Assembly: GCA_963920635.1 (NCBI GenBank)
Contig: OY987304.1
Span: 38,812,365-38,876,364 of the forward strand
DNA: 64,000 bases
Reading direction: 5' to 3'
Source: Pseudeuparius sepicola
Taxonomy: Eukaryota; Arthropoda; Insecta; Coleoptera; Anthribidae
Positions 49,601-56,235 of the stretch are shown here, in pieces. A program made the translations under genes and the position numbers. The notes under the pieces were generated by a model. It was not told the DNA's origin. It did not search any database and was given only the letters and a program-made list of their open reading frames with translations. The number at the start of each line of letters is the position of its first letter. The stretch's first letter is position 1.

Positions 49601-52600
49601 CATTATTTTGATTTTAAAAATTTTCTTATGCAAAAAAACGAAAAAACTCGATTTCGAAAAAAAATTTAATCATTGTTTAAAATATTGCGCTATTTATTGA
49701 AATTTACACTTTAATTACTTGAAAATATATAAGATTCCATGTTACATTGATAAACCAAGAAAGTGCAAATCCATGAAACATAGAGTTTGCAAAAAACATG
49801 CGAAAATAGTTAAGCAGCCAGGATTTGCGTGTAGTTCCACAGGCGCGCCCGCGGCCGACAGGCATCGCGCGCACTACTTTTAATCGCTTGCCAGACAACT
49901 TTTTCCCCATAAGAATTATGCCAGACAAGTTTTTTTTTGATTATTTATGGTGTAAATAAACATATAAAACAAGGTTTACCTTTGCTCGACTCAGACATTT
50001 TAGATTCCATTCTGCAGTGTTCGTTGGTTAAACAGAAAGCTTTTGCACCATCGGAATGATGCCAGAAAAGTTTTTTATGGCTATTTACGGTCTACATACC
50101 CAAATTAAACAAGGTTTGGCTTTGCTCGATTTAGTAATTTTTTATTCTTTTTTGCAGTTTTTGAAGCCCTGTAGCGGAACGTTGTACCGCTAAAAGCTAG
50201 CCAGAAAAGCAAAATTCGCATTTCCGGGGTACAAATTAAGAAATAAATGGGTTTTCAACTTTGCATCAAATTGTCACCAAGATCTGTCGCTGGCTCCCGT
50301 ACTATAAAGATAGGTCGCAAAAAACTCTACTTTAGTGCAAAATTTCTCAATTATGAATTTTTTTCTAGTAAAAAAATGAAGAAAACCATTTAACGATTTT
50401 TTTATTTAAAATCTGTGAGGAAACCCCAAAACCCCCACATCAAATTTTAACAAATAATATACAGGGAGTTCTATTGTACATGGTTCCAAAATGAGCAAAA
50501 TGGAAATTTTAAAGGTATCTGGCGAGTCAAGTGTGTCGTGGAATCCCCTCAAAACAGTTGAATGATCAACAGGACTACTCAAAGTGTTGGTGTGCAAAGA
50601 TTCAATACAAAAATGTACAGGGTATTTTTGTGGGCCATCTCAAAATGCTGAATTTTTATGAAACTTTATGGTCAAGAGTGCTCTGGAATCATTGAAGAAA
50701 TATTAATAAACACAAAAGTAATTTATTCCTTTACATAATGTTAACCAACAAATAAAAAAACAATTTAAATTATTGACCTTTCTCAATAAAGTCACTGTCT
50801 AAAATAATACATTTTCCGTGCGTTTCCTGTTGTGGTACATGCACCAGCCACCTTAACTCATATGGACTTACCGACTCTCAGGCTTTTGTATTTTTAGACT
50901 TAGTTCGTTTATAGCGTCTGGGGCGGTTTTGATATACTCGATTTTTGACCCCAAAAAATTCAGAATATTGAGATGGTACAGAGAAAGGCACCCTTTATAT
51001 TTTCTATTGGATCTTTACACACCAACGCCAACACTTTGAGTGGTCCTGTTGACCATCCAACTGTTTTGAAGGGATTCCATGGCACACTTGACTCGTCAGA
51101 TACATATCTTTAAAATTCCTATTTTGCTCAATTTTAGGGTGTCCTGGTGTCAGATTTTAAGTAAAAAATCTCTAAATGGTTTTCGTCATTTTTTACTAAA
51201 AAAAAATTCGTAGTAGGCCTTGAAAATTGAGATTAAAACCTGAAATTTTGCACCAAAGTAAAAAAAGAGTTTCTTATTGAGATCTATCATTATAAAAAAA
51301 ATTCTAAAATCGGATGAAAAATAAAAATTTTACGGGGGTGCTTCCATTTCATATGGGCCACCCTGTATAATATGTTAATTAGGTATATGATTTTTTTATG
51401 TTTTTCGGGCTAGTGACGATGTACATTTTCATACTTTCGACGGGCTTGTGTGGAAAAATCGGTCGAAATCTCGATTTTTCATTACAAGGTTACGCACTTA
51501 TTTCAACCCTTTAGTCACCTGCAACACTCAAGCCTTTGGTTTTCCGAAGCCAGGTTCTATTAATTAATCATTTAGTGATCACGACTTGCGTGAAAATCTG
51601 GGCAATAGACATATTTTATTTCTGTTATCGTAAATTTTCCTTCATTCTACTCAACATCGATGTACTTTTCAACCCTCTTCGAGGCTTGTATGCGAAAATG
51701 GAGCACCTAAATCTGTCATTATCTAACGGTCTAATATCAGTCTTCCACAGAATACGTCCTCTGTCCGTCGCTTTCCATCCGTTTCTAATACGATTCGACC
51801 ATAAATGCTTTTTGTTCTTGAGCCATTTTTACCCAGGATATTTCAAACGAAATCCCCAAGGGAATTTCATTAAGACTCAATGTACAGCACGTGCGTGGCG
51901 ATTCAACATTTTGACCCACAAAATGGCTTTTTTCGATCTGTAGCGAGTGACACGAATAATTTAAAACTTTTGGTCAATACAAATTTTAATCTAAGTAATT
52001 ACTCACATTTTGAGACAAAAATTATTTAAAAATATTTATCACAATGGCCGTTATTAGCATTTGCGCAAAAAGCCTAATAACGGCCATTGTGATAAATATT
52101 TTTAAATAATTTTTGTCTCAAAATGTGAGTAAATACTTAGATTAAAATTTCTATTGACCAAAAGTTTTAAATTATGCGTGTTACTCACTACAGATAGAAA
52201 AAAGCCATTTTATGGGTCAAAATGTTGAATTACCACATACGTGCTGTACAATTGAGCCTTAACACTTTTTGACTTTGACAGTTATCCAAAGGATAGATCG
52301 CAAATCATCGAAATCTATCAAAGGCATACGACGTTTGAATTTCCAACGCCAACTTTTAAATGAACGCTCTTTATATTCATATGCATATACAGGATGTCAG
52401 AGAAATAAGTGCCAAAATTTAACCACAACTCTAGATATTAATATTTCTTTCGTTTGTTTTTCTATAGCACTCCCAGGAAGAGTGGAGGGTAGTTTTCTGG
52501 ATATCGTTCGGCGTGTTCTTTGCCACCAGTGCGATCTACGTGTCGTTCGCGAGCGGAGAGGAGCAGTGGTGGAACAACCCCCATAGCCTGGATAAAGACA

Positions 52601-52662
52601 ACGACATCAAAAATAATGCGGAGCTGAACAACGACAAGAAAAAGATGGCCGGAATAGTTTAA
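19637..52662 (+). CDS. SLC17-B: complete SLC17-family MFS transporter, eight exons
   Basis: Join 19637-19670, 23526-23665, 28363-28614, 31102-31390, 34230-34386, 42741-42883, 45796-46034, 52468-52662. The total is 1,449 nt, or 482 residues, with all introns GT-AG. It is a solute carrier family 17 protein (sialin / insect 'putative inorganic phosphate cotransporter'), predicted to move phosphate or organic anions across a membrane with H+ or Na+. Seen: TM1 with NAYTMRVSLSLA (residues 31-42); an Asn-Ser-Thr glycosylation site at 54-56 in the large first loop; the MFS loop GGLLAERFGGK (90-100); TFPALTALLAHWVP (145-158) with Glu-Arg at 161-162; GHDWGFFTMVTDLP; SMSSGWLCDWL; NALDLSPNYAG; a charged C-terminal tail. 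It is the paralogue of SLC17-A, 14 kb downstream in the same orientation. Exons are GC-rich against AT-rich introns. The weakest call is exon 1. Confidence 0.93.
20410..20900. repeat. Dispersed repeat in SLC17-B intron 1
   Basis: The block around 20420-20600 (GTCATCCAGTAAATTTAATC; ACTCCTTGCAGGTTTTCCGC) recurs at 32107-32290. The part around 20690-20850 recurs in inverse orientation at about 31740-31980. An interspersed family with rearranged copies; no coding motif. Confidence 0.7.
21563..21654. repeat. 92-bp hairpin with CTCAGTCTAAGCGCC core
   Basis: TAAGCTGACACGCGA and CTCAGTCTAAGCGCC pair with GGTGCTTAGACTGAG and TCGCGTGTCAGCTTA around a loop of about 25 nt. The inner core is shared with the hairpin at 34651-34748; the outer stems differ. 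Confidence 0.75.
22014..22787. repeat. Long inverted repeat in SLC17-B intron 1
   Basis: The arm at 22014-22090 (GGTTGTTTTCTTTTTCATTT; GGGAACACAATGAAACTTG) pairs with 22709-22787. Inside it a further pair is TAGTCTATCCAAGTTACAG near 22278 and CTGTAACTTGGATAGACT near 22641. Probably a foldback transposon. Confidence 0.6.
22788..23525. other. End of SLC17-B intron 1
   Basis: AT-rich. Carries an ACACCCTGTATAC element end at about 22888 and a small AACCTAA-type stem at 23334-23375. Nothing else supported. Confidence 0.4.
23526..23665 (+). CDS. SLC17-B exon 2 (TM1)
   Basis: Acceptor TATTTGCAG ending 23525, donor GTAGGT at 23666. It encodes FLIPQRYILGIMGFLAVVNA, then YTMRVSLSLAITEM (first helix with the family's conserved Arg) and the start of the acidic first loop with the N-glycosylation sequon NST. 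Confidence 0.93.
24280..24710. mobile_element. 430-bp foldback in SLC17-B intron 2
   Basis: Arms include AAAAACAAGCTTTTATTTTT, GCTCTGAAAAGAAGAAAAT and AAACCAAGGCAAA with their inverses at 24607-24705. The centre has two direct copies of a block of about 65 bp ending ATAAAAGAAATTTACACACG. Confidence 0.75.
24721..25330. repeat. Five-copy 122-123 bp tandem repeat
   Basis: CTCTTCAAGCCCTTT begins units at 24731, 24853, 24976, 25099 and (as TTCTTCAAGCCC) 25222. Each unit also holds CATATTAAGGGGGTTGAC, CGCCATCTT and GTGATGTCACTAA. The array is followed by AAATTTCAGCTCAATCGGA. The layout (internal tandem repeats plus a unique tail) resembles non-autonomous Helitron-type elements, but I see no diagnostic end. 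Confidence 0.88.
26297..27274. mobile_element. hAT element nested in the foldback
   Basis: Terminal inverted repeats CATAGACGTAACTAG / CTAGTTACGTCTATG. The 8-bp flanks are CTCACCAG (26289-26296) and CACACTAG (27275-27282). The uninterrupted opposite arm of the host palindrome gives the original site CTCACTAG, from which each flank differs by one base. Shares TCGCCTGCGGCGCA with the hAT at 13823. No transposase domain recognised; a minus-strand open frame at 26410-26682 has no known motif. Confidence 0.85.
27544..27723. mobile_element. 180-bp MITE, CGTTGACTGACGTA ends
   Basis: Ends CGTTGACTGACGTATTAATA and its inverse. Flanks ATATAAG (27537-27543) and ATAGAAG (27724-27730); the opposite arm of the host foldback shows the empty site as ATATAAG. 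Contains AAGATGGCGCCTATAG and GTATTTTGTCTCCGGGAA. Further copies at 34625-35538 (interrupted) and 42212-42263 (right end only). Confidence 0.85.
28363..28614 (+). CDS. SLC17-B exon 3 (TM2-TM4)
   Basis: 84 codons, phase 0 at both ends, donor GTGAGT at 28615. Contains YNWDSTTQGLILSSFYWGY, the MFS loop GGLLAERFGGK and WRWLVTLRVFAGLGE. The upstream acceptor TTTTGAAG is weak in pyrimidines, but the reading frame is clear. Confidence 0.95.
28615..30404. other. SLC17-B intron 3, first part
   Basis: No gene seen. A block at about 30316-30400 (CAGTCTTTT...; TCTCGTCGTAATATTCGCAC) resembles 3400-3470 (TCTCGTCGTAATGTTGGCAC), so it is part of a dispersed repeat. Confidence 0.45.
30405..31001. mobile_element. 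GC-rich foldback with internal minisatellite
   Basis: Outer arms of about 180 bp are nearly perfect (GCTATGCCGGTTCAAGCGCA; CCCCATGTATTTCTTATGGG; CCGCCGCGACTTCGC; TGCCGAAGATG). Between them, about 30585-30825 is a degenerate run of AAAAACGTCTAAACGA-type units of roughly 17-21 bp. It ends 100 bp upstream of exon 4 of SLC17-B. Confidence 0.88.
31102..31390 (+). CDS. SLC17-B exon 4
   Basis: Acceptor TCTCCACAG ending 31101, donor GTGAGG at 31391. Contains GTTFPALTALLAHWVPLSER, YAGGQMGTIISNAAGGAL and the loop HPFISDEEKEF. Markedly GC-rich. In SLC17-A the same stretch is split by an intron after the GGQM position. Confidence 0.95.
31590..32345. repeat. Rearranged copies of the intron-1 dispersed repeat
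   Basis: Contains GTAAATTTAATCGGATTCGT and CTTGCAGGTTTTCCGC blocks as at 20410-20600, plus an inverse-oriented segment of the 20690-20850 part. GCAGGTTTTCCGCCATCTTG also recurs at 31661. Confidence 0.7.
32453..33036. mobile_element. 584-bp foldback in SLC17-B intron 4
   Basis: Ends AGCTACAAAATG and CATTTTGTAGCT. Inner arms include AACTTGCAAGATTAAA and TTGCTGTGAAAATTTAA with inverses at 32922-32995. No coding capacity. Confidence 0.75.
33615..33795 (+). pseudogene. LINE reverse-transcriptase fragment (Jockey-like)
   Basis: In two adjacent frames it reads NWTLSDRTFQARFGTPAF and then SSVKIIEPGVPQGSIL. This matches the region before and including the GVPQGS motif of non-LTR retrotransposon reverse transcriptases. 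Only about 60 residues remain, with a frameshift; the YADD box is not recognisable. Confidence 0.7.
34119..34155. repeat. Perfect 37-bp hairpin in SLC17-B intron 4
   Basis: CACAGACCTATATA, a 9-nt loop with GCTTCGC, then TATATAGGTCTGTG. It lies 75 bp upstream of exon 5. Confidence 0.85.
34230..34386 (+). CDS. SLC17-B exon 5
   Basis: Acceptor GATTTCCAG ending 34229, donor GTATGT at 34387. Contains IPWKAILTSVPLWALVAAQ and GHDWGFFTMVTDLPSYLK. Ends in phase 2 at an intron that SLC17-A does not have. Confidence 0.94.
34651..34748. repeat. 98-bp hairpin, second CTCAGTCTAAGCGCC copy
   Basis: GAAGTCCAATGAAAAACTCA plus GTCTAAGCGCC pairs with GGCGGTTAGAC plus TGAGTTTTTCATTGGACTTC, with a loop of about 25 nt. 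Same inner core as 21563-21654. Confidence 0.75.
34752..35031 (+). pseudogene. LINE 3' end fragment
   Basis: The plus strand reads NSLVRSKLEYYCVIWNPDA, then LERVQKRFVRSLYFK. These are the conserved C-terminal segments of Jockey/I-type reverse transcriptase proteins (LV.S.LEY...IWNP, IE..Q..FLR). It stops soon after and ends in a (TTTA)n tract, the expected 3' tail of a LINE. Confidence 0.8.
35032..35376. mobile_element. TTAA-flanked foldback MITE
   Basis: TTAAGAGGGGGTTGCC at 35032 and GGCAACCCCCTCTTAA at 35376, with nearly identical arms of about 140 bp (GTGACGTTAGATTTCG; TAATAACATTTTACCTGGCA). TTAA on both sides fits the piggyBac or Kolobok target rule. It sits at the TTAA of the MITE's own GTATTAATAAG sequence. 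Confidence 0.82.
35377..35791. other. Left flank of the LTR-like array
   Basis: Right part of the MITE to 35538, then AT-rich sequence with a tandem duplication of a block of about 35 bp (TATTCTCCGTAGATAATAAA) at 35613-35680. Confidence 0.6.
35792..41026 (-). repeat. Ten-copy tandem array of a 534-bp LTR-like unit
   Basis: Head-to-tail units start at 35792 (first about 18 bp missing), 36309, 36843, 37376, 37910, 38444, 38978, 39512, 40046 and 40580; the last ends at 41026. The period is 534 bp, and 533 in unit 3. Units are nearly identical and strongly GC-rich inside an AT-rich intron. Unit 10 has lost about 90 bp near its right end by a deletion joining GGGGTAGT to TGGTCG. Three variants exist: GCGAAGGGGTGTTGG (units 1, 3, 10), GCGGAGGGGTGTTTGG (2, 4, 6, 7, 9) and GCGGAGAGGTGTTTGG (5, 8). 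No internal retrotransposon region, primer-binding site or polypurine tract lies between units. Confidence 0.95.
36309..36842 (-). mobile_element. Representative array unit: LTR anatomy
   Basis: Read on the minus strand, the unit begins TGTAACACGACC and runs into the next TGTAACA, so it has TG...CA-type borders. A TATA box (GGGTATAAGAAG, at about 36640-36646) lies about 200 bp in, and AATAAA (36348-36353) lies about 40 bp before the end. That order (promoter, transcribed R, polyadenylation signal, short U5) is what a retroviral-type LTR has. Open frames of 140-147 codons on the minus strand span this promoter and are not believable proteins. The exact end (…AAGTACA or …TGTAACA) is not resolved, and the superfamily cannot be named without an internal region. 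Confidence 0.7.
41452..41725. mobile_element. Half copy of the 16074-16513 MITE
   Basis: From ATCTCAAAAACCGTTGGATT to GGGCCACCCTGTATA it matches the right half of 16074-16513, including the CTTCCGGTATAACCGGAAG palindrome, with few differences. The left arm is missing. Confidence 0.85.
41816..42120 (+). other. GC-rich unidentified block in SLC17-B intron 5
   Basis: Two overlapping plus-strand open frames of 73-78 codons (one reading GEVPMLPGPPNKKKHAISKC). The composition is more coding-like than the surrounding intron. No family recognised; it could be a fragment of a retrocopied gene or of a transposon. Confidence 0.25.
42212..42263. mobile_element. Right-end fragment of the CGTTGACTGACGTA MITE
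   Basis: AACTGTCAAACATGACAGCC, GTGAGCAGTCTTTATTAATA and AGTCAACG match the last 52 bp of 27544-27723. The left part is absent. Confidence 0.8.
42270..42515. mobile_element. 246-bp foldback MITE
   Basis: GCGTTGAATGAAGGAA at the left and TTCCTTCACTCAAAGC at the right. Inner arms include CGCCAACAA, ACAATGAAAATAA and TTGTTGTTGG against inverses at 42415-42480. Ends 225 bp before exon 6. Confidence 0.7.
42741..42883 (+). CDS. SLC17-B exon 6
   Basis: Acceptor TTTCTCCGTTAG ending 42740, donor GTATGT at 42884. Reads VEDNGLWSALPYVVMWLVSM, SSGWLCDWL and GITFARKLF. Joined to exon 5 it restores the segment that is one exon in SLC17-A. Confidence 0.94.
43718..44520 (-). pseudogene. Left-arm copy of the transposon protein fragment
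   Basis: The minus strand reads ELYTLSLIFPW- and CKDNILFAHAFSAA-type text near 44239-44520, then near 43718-43909 ISCGCKK-like Cys-rich sequence (SCGCKKDCGKRC, GLHCSTTCSHCHGQSC). More decayed than the right-arm copy. Confidence 0.7.
44330..45136 (+). pseudogene. Right-arm copy: transposon-associated protein with CGCKKGC Cys-rich tail
   Basis: Two frames joined by a frameshift. The first contains NILFAHTFSGCDTTSAFFGK and LQELGRNLRLLYIRH; the second ATEWGCRKTNN, PAPASILQLISCGCKKGCG and LHCSTTCSHCHGQSCLN. This combination (FSGCDTTSAF.GKGK, then a Cys-rich tail) recurs in many animal genomes in repeated, apparently mobile genes. I do not know an established name for the superfamily. Broken, and missing its N-terminus. 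Confidence 0.7.
45796..46034 (+). CDS. SLC17-B exon 7
   Basis: 239 bp, the same length and phase as its SLC17-A counterpart. Contains SLGPAIFIVAASY, MFTIAMGFMGTFYCG and NALDLSPNYAGLLMAL, ending TEH before GTGAGT. The acceptor (GGTGTTGCAG) has a poor pyrimidine tract because a foldback element ends about 42 bp upstream of it. Confidence 0.95.
46035..46727. other. Start of SLC17-B intron 7
   Basis: AT-rich, no gene. A stretch at 46290-46350 has a B-box-like GGTTCAAAC but does not fold as a tRNA. Confidence 0.4.
46728..47454 (-). pseudogene. IS630/Tc1/mariner transposase pseudogene with internal duplication
   Basis: Minus strand: a helix-turn-helix-like part near 47300-47400, then HLRPYLLTCCQE with YPRRAEFCEL, then IIFFSDEACFHLTGYV (first catalytic Asp), VGRRRIVGPIF, and FQKDGARAPAHT (second catalytic Asp). 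The last part, about 80 bp, is duplicated in tandem (46729 and 46811, starting TTCACCAGCAGTGTGTG). Several frameshifts. A different family from the Tc1 copy at 12587. Confidence 0.75.
47716..50305. mobile_element. 2.6-kb element with about 490-bp inverted repeats
   Basis: Left repeat about 47722-48206 and right repeat about 49818-50303 are highly similar (TAGCGGTACAACGTTCCGCT; CGAGCAAAGGTAAACC; CGGCCGCGGGCGCGCC). Internal region 48207-49817 carries one coding fragment on the minus strand. The long repeats with a unique centre suggest a once-mobile foldback transposon. Confidence 0.82.
48507..48798 (-). pseudogene. N-terminal zinc-finger-like fragment of a transposon protein
   Basis: Minus strand, open apart from one early stop: CFCVFCGQKTAQIDL, TLQTCETILVARKKF, YSDVVLPENLNDVQKFHQKC, YKNFTALGKKYR. 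A Cys-x2-Cys start followed by a C/H pair (FHQKCYKNFTAL) is seen at the N-terminus of the same kind of repeated animal proteins whose C-terminal part is at 44330-45136. Function unknown. Confidence 0.5.
50385..51215. mobile_element. Foldback with GGGTGTCC-type ends
   Basis: Arms pair around TGGAAATTTTAAAGGTATCT, GCGAGTCAAGTGTG, AAAACAGTTGAATG and AAAGTGTTGGTGTG with inverses at 51000-51130. Non-coding. Confidence 0.7.
51871..52261. repeat. 391-bp near-perfect palindrome upstream of the last SLC17-B exon
   Basis: Arms of about 188 bp (outer TAAGACTCAATGTACAGCAC, inner CAATGGCCGTTATTAG) with a spacer of about 15 nt that itself contains TTTGCGCAAA. I see only about a dozen mismatches. In the pre-mRNA it would form a long hairpin 206 nt before the final exon. 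Confidence 0.9.
52468..52662 (+). CDS. SLC17-B terminal exon
   Basis: Acceptor TTTTCTATAG ending 52467. Encodes EEWRVVFWISFGVFFATSAI (last helix), then ASGEEQWWN and an Asn/Asp/Lys-rich tail ending KKKMAGIV, stop TAA at 52660-52662. An ATTAAA lies at 52681, but it is too close to the stop to be a confident polyadenylation signal. Confidence 0.94.
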   Translation, partial: HSQEEWRVVFWISFGVFFATSAIYVSFASGEEQWWNNPHSLDKDNDIKNNAELNNDKKKMAGIV

Positions 52663-53001
52663 ATTTTGGAAAGTCACTCGATTAAAAATAAGAGACTGAT
52701 AATTTGGACCAGAAGCCCATTTTAAGTATGCAATTGCATTCGTCCTGCACTTGTAACATAGAAACGATTATAGTTTATAATGTTGAACTAGTTGCAGCAA
52801 GCCCTCCTAGCTATAAATGAAATCTATGGCTTGAAAATTCAGATGCGATTTTATAGAATGAAAATTATGAAACCAAATTTTTCGAATAATAGTAATGTCG
52901 CATAAAACAAATTTGCCTGGTTTTCTCTAGCCAATTATGTAAAACTGAATGTACTAAGTTACTAGCCATCACACTAAGGAGCAAATGTATTCACAGAAAT
53001 A

Positions 53002-53919
53002 TACAGTGCCCGCCAAAAAGTCTGCACCATATGGGAAAAATTTTTAGTAAATAACTTACGGAAAATTTGTTTGCGGCATCAGGTTTTGCTTGCTCTAGAA
53101 CCAAAATTGACATAATCAAATGTTGTGACGTAGTCTTTTTTATATGTCAAATTTGACATTAATGAAAAAAATTTCCGAAAAATGGACTTATTTAACCGAA
53201 TTTCGAAAAAAGTCATAAGAAAAATATGTTTCCTTCGCAATTTTATACCCCTATGCATTTCAAGAGCCTACTACAATTTTTATATTTTGCCCTTTGTTGC
53301 CCTTTTCCGTATTTGTTAATCCATAAAAGTCGATCCTATGTAATTTAAAACACTCATTGACTGAATACATACTGCATAATACTTAGTTTACGGTCTAAAT
53401 ATCCTTCTTTTCCCTTTTTTTTGCAAAAAAATTAAAATGAGGGCTTGTTGAAGAAGCAAGCTTGGTACAAAACTGATCTCATTTTTACAGATAAACACAT
53501 AAGTTCGATTTACAAACTTCTTTCTATATTAAATGGTTGTAAAAACACACAAATATTTCTGTTACGCTGATCTGATCAGTAATATCTAGAAAATTTAAAA
53601 TATTATGTCCAATAATATCCAACAAAGGGCAAAATATGAAAATCGTAGTAGGCTCTTGAAATTTTGCACAGGGGTATAAAATTGCGAAAGAAACATATTT
53701 TTCTTATGACTTTTTTCGAAATTCGGTTAAATAAGCCCATTTTTCGGACATTTTTTCATTCATGTCAAATTTGACATATAAAAGAGACTACATCACAACA
53801 TTTGATTATGTCAATTTTGGTTCTAGAGCAAGCAAAACCTGATGCCGTAAACAAATTTTCTGTAAGTTATTTATTAAAAATTTTTCCCATATGGTGCAGA
53901 CTTTTTGGCGGGCACTGTA
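53002..53919. mobile_element. 918-bp MITE with TACAGTGCCCGCC ends
   Basis: TACAGTGCCCGCCAAAAAGT and ACTTTTTGGCGGGCACTGTA, arms of about 300 bp with few mismatches. TA at both edges fits a Tc1/mariner-derived element. It begins 340 bp after the SLC17-B stop codon and may lie in the 3' untranslated region. Confidence 0.9.
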
Positions 53920-55139
53920 TAGTGGTAGTTATTATGAGGTACCCACTATTTCCTTTACTAAATCAAATTAGTTAAGTATACTAGAATTATAATATTCTTA
54001 GTGAATGATATGCTTTATTGTATATTGCGAAATATATTTTGGTATATTATTAGCTTTTATTTTTTCCCCTGATTTATTTTAACTTGAAAACCCAGGGCAG
54101 AGCAAGTCTTTGTTCCTTGCGCCGGATTTTTAATTGGGACCTTTTTTGGTACTTAACTTTCATAAAATTTAGCAACATGAATTATAGGTTATGCTGACGT
54201 ACGTCCAAAAAAATTGGAGAGCTTATAAATCAAAGAGTAGATATGTCATAATTTTGTTAAAATTCGTTTTTATTTTTTTTTATCAAATTGCCCACGGTAC
54301 AATGTTGTATTGTACCCATAGGCCATAAGAAACTCTAATACATATTTTGACATTCCTATGTTATGCATAACATAGAATTACATAGTTATGAAAAATTAAT
54401 CACAAAAAAAATAAAAGAATAAAACAAAAGGTAAGGAAATACTTAATTTATATATTTTTTTAATAAGGTTGTACCAGCGTCCAGGGATATACTAATAGGC
54501 GTTTTTCGAAAAAGTGCGCTGGCCGGGCATTTACAAACTTCCAAGTTCAATTTCGACCGGATTTTCGGTTTCTACGGGCCAAACTGCGTCGGATAAGCCT
54601 GTTTCCGGCTATCTAGACTGGTTGTACCTTGGTCCTACTTAAGGGACAACCCAGAACATCTTAATATTATATTAAGGTTGGGTCAGGGCCGTAGCCAGGG
54701 GGGGCCAGGCAGGGCAACGCCCTGCCTGGCAGAATGTTTGCCCTGCCTGGGTCGCAAGTTCACCGGTCACCTAACCGTATATAAGGCGCTGTTCCATTGA
54801 GAAAAAAAAATTCTAAGAAAAAAAGTTCATATAAACATGTGTCCAAAAAATCTTCGAATTTGATATAAGGGGTGTGTTGTGCGTTTTAATTTTTTAGCAG
54901 AAAAAAATCAAAGTCGACCTAGGCTTTTGAATTTTTCACACCTATCCAGTTTTTCATTGTGAACAAGTTTTCTTATTAACATTTTAATGTGAAAGCTACA
55001 CAAAGTGCACTTTTCTAAAGAAAAGTGGGAAAAATGCAAAAAAAAATCAAAGTAGGCCTAGACTTTCAAAATTTCGCAAACCTACTCCGTTTTTCATTCT
55101 GAACAAGTTTCATTAATAACATTTTGTCGTAAAACTTAC
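53920..55139. other. Intergenic region with element ends
   Basis: A hAT-like terminus CAGGGCCGTAGCCAGGGGG at about 54675 followed by a short stem GGCAGGGC/GCCCTGCC. Two tandem copies (period about 139 bp) of a block containing ATCAAAGT and CCTAG at 54908 and 55047. No gene. Confidence 0.5.
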
Positions 55140-55377
55140 AGAAAGGGCAATTTACTGATGTGAAAAAATAGTTTTTTCAAAATTCCCAAGGCATAGGTAC
55201 GTGATTTGTCGAAAATAAAATTACGTCTATCCGTGGACACACTGTATAACAAGTTTGAAGAATATAGTCTCCCTTTTTTATGTATTAATTTTAGTACATA
55301 ATTTTGACATACTTCTAAAGTTCTCAGGGCATTATGAAATAATCCTCCCCAACTCACAATACAGATTCTGTTAAAGG

Positions 55378-55421
<44 letters not shown>

Positions 55422-56235
55422 ATTTTAAGTAATTTAGTAGGTAGTATTTCTCGAATTGTATAAAATTTATAATACATTTTACGAATTTTACTAGAGATAT
55501 GTTTAATATGTTCTTTCCATTTGAGATGTTGGTCTATGCGTCCTACTCCTAAATATTTTATTGCATACTTTTTTCAATTTAGCACAGTTACATGAACGTG
55601 ATTGTTACAGCTATATTTATGGATTTTTAACGAAGTGATATTTGGCTGATCAGCTGCAGTGGAGGAAAAAGTAATAAATGAGGTTTTCTGGATGTTTAAG
55701 TTCAATAAAAACACATTCCTCTCGCAGCTATTTCGTACACCTTTTCCCACTGGTTCGCATGAAACAAGATATCCATATCATCAGCATATGAGAAGACCGT
55801 ATACCTTTGATCCCCGTGTCACCAATACTATTTACATAAATTAAGAATAGAAAGGGTCCTAGGACGGTTCCTTGAGGAACTCCGGTAGTAATCTTTTGTA
55901 GCTGACTCAATGATTTTCCCATACGCACAATTTGACATCTATCTGTTAGGTAATTTTGGATTAACTCTAATGTACTTCCTCCTATTCCGACTTCCAATTT
56001 TTCATATAAAATATGCGATATGCTATCAAACGCTTTACTAAGATCGAGAAACACTGTGAGGCATTTACTTTGTTGATTTTTATAATGTTATTGACTAACT
56101 CGAATACTGCATCCTCAGTACACAATCCCCTTCTAAATCCAAATTGTTTGCTATATAAAACATTTTCTTTATCAAGAAATGATACGATCCTCTTTTTTAC
56201 ACAATTCAAATATTTTGGCAAAATTGTTTTCCTGC
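55140..56235 (-). pseudogene. Non-LTR retrotransposon reverse transcriptase, 3' part
   Basis: Minus strand, N to C: CVKKRIVSFLDKENVLYSKQ, FGFRRGLCTEDAV, FLDLSKAFDS (first catalytic Asp region), GVPQGTVLGPFLFLIYVN, then in a shifted frame FSYADDMDIL (catalytic YADD), LKWKEHI, KMYYKFYTIREILP, and WGGLFHNALRTLE. This is the finger-to-thumb order of a Jockey/CR1-type LINE. Frameshifts and a (TA)n expansion at 55381-55420 break it. The endonuclease part is absent. Confidence 0.87.
55381..55420. repeat. (TA)n microsatellite inside the LINE
   Basis: About 18 TA repeats, in frame with the surrounding decayed LINE reading frame (giving a Tyr-Ile run). Confidence 0.95.

Larger units (their letters stand above)
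47643..51367. mobile_element. TACAGGGTGGCCCA foldback nested in the above
   Basis: TACAGGGTGGCCCATTTGAA at the left and CATATGGGCCACCCTGTA at the right, with AATCGGATGAAAAATAAA-type arms. It contains two further foldbacks, 47716-50305 and 50385-51215. Confidence 0.78.
47480..51733. mobile_element. TAGACCGTCAGA-family foldback, triple nested
   Basis: Left end TAGACCGTCAGATAGTGACA, right end CATTATCTAACGGTCTA. Arms continue with ATTTTCGCATACAAGCCTCG and its inverse near 51690. The element at 47643-51367 is inserted inside it. All of it lies in SLC17-B intron 7. Confidence 0.78.
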
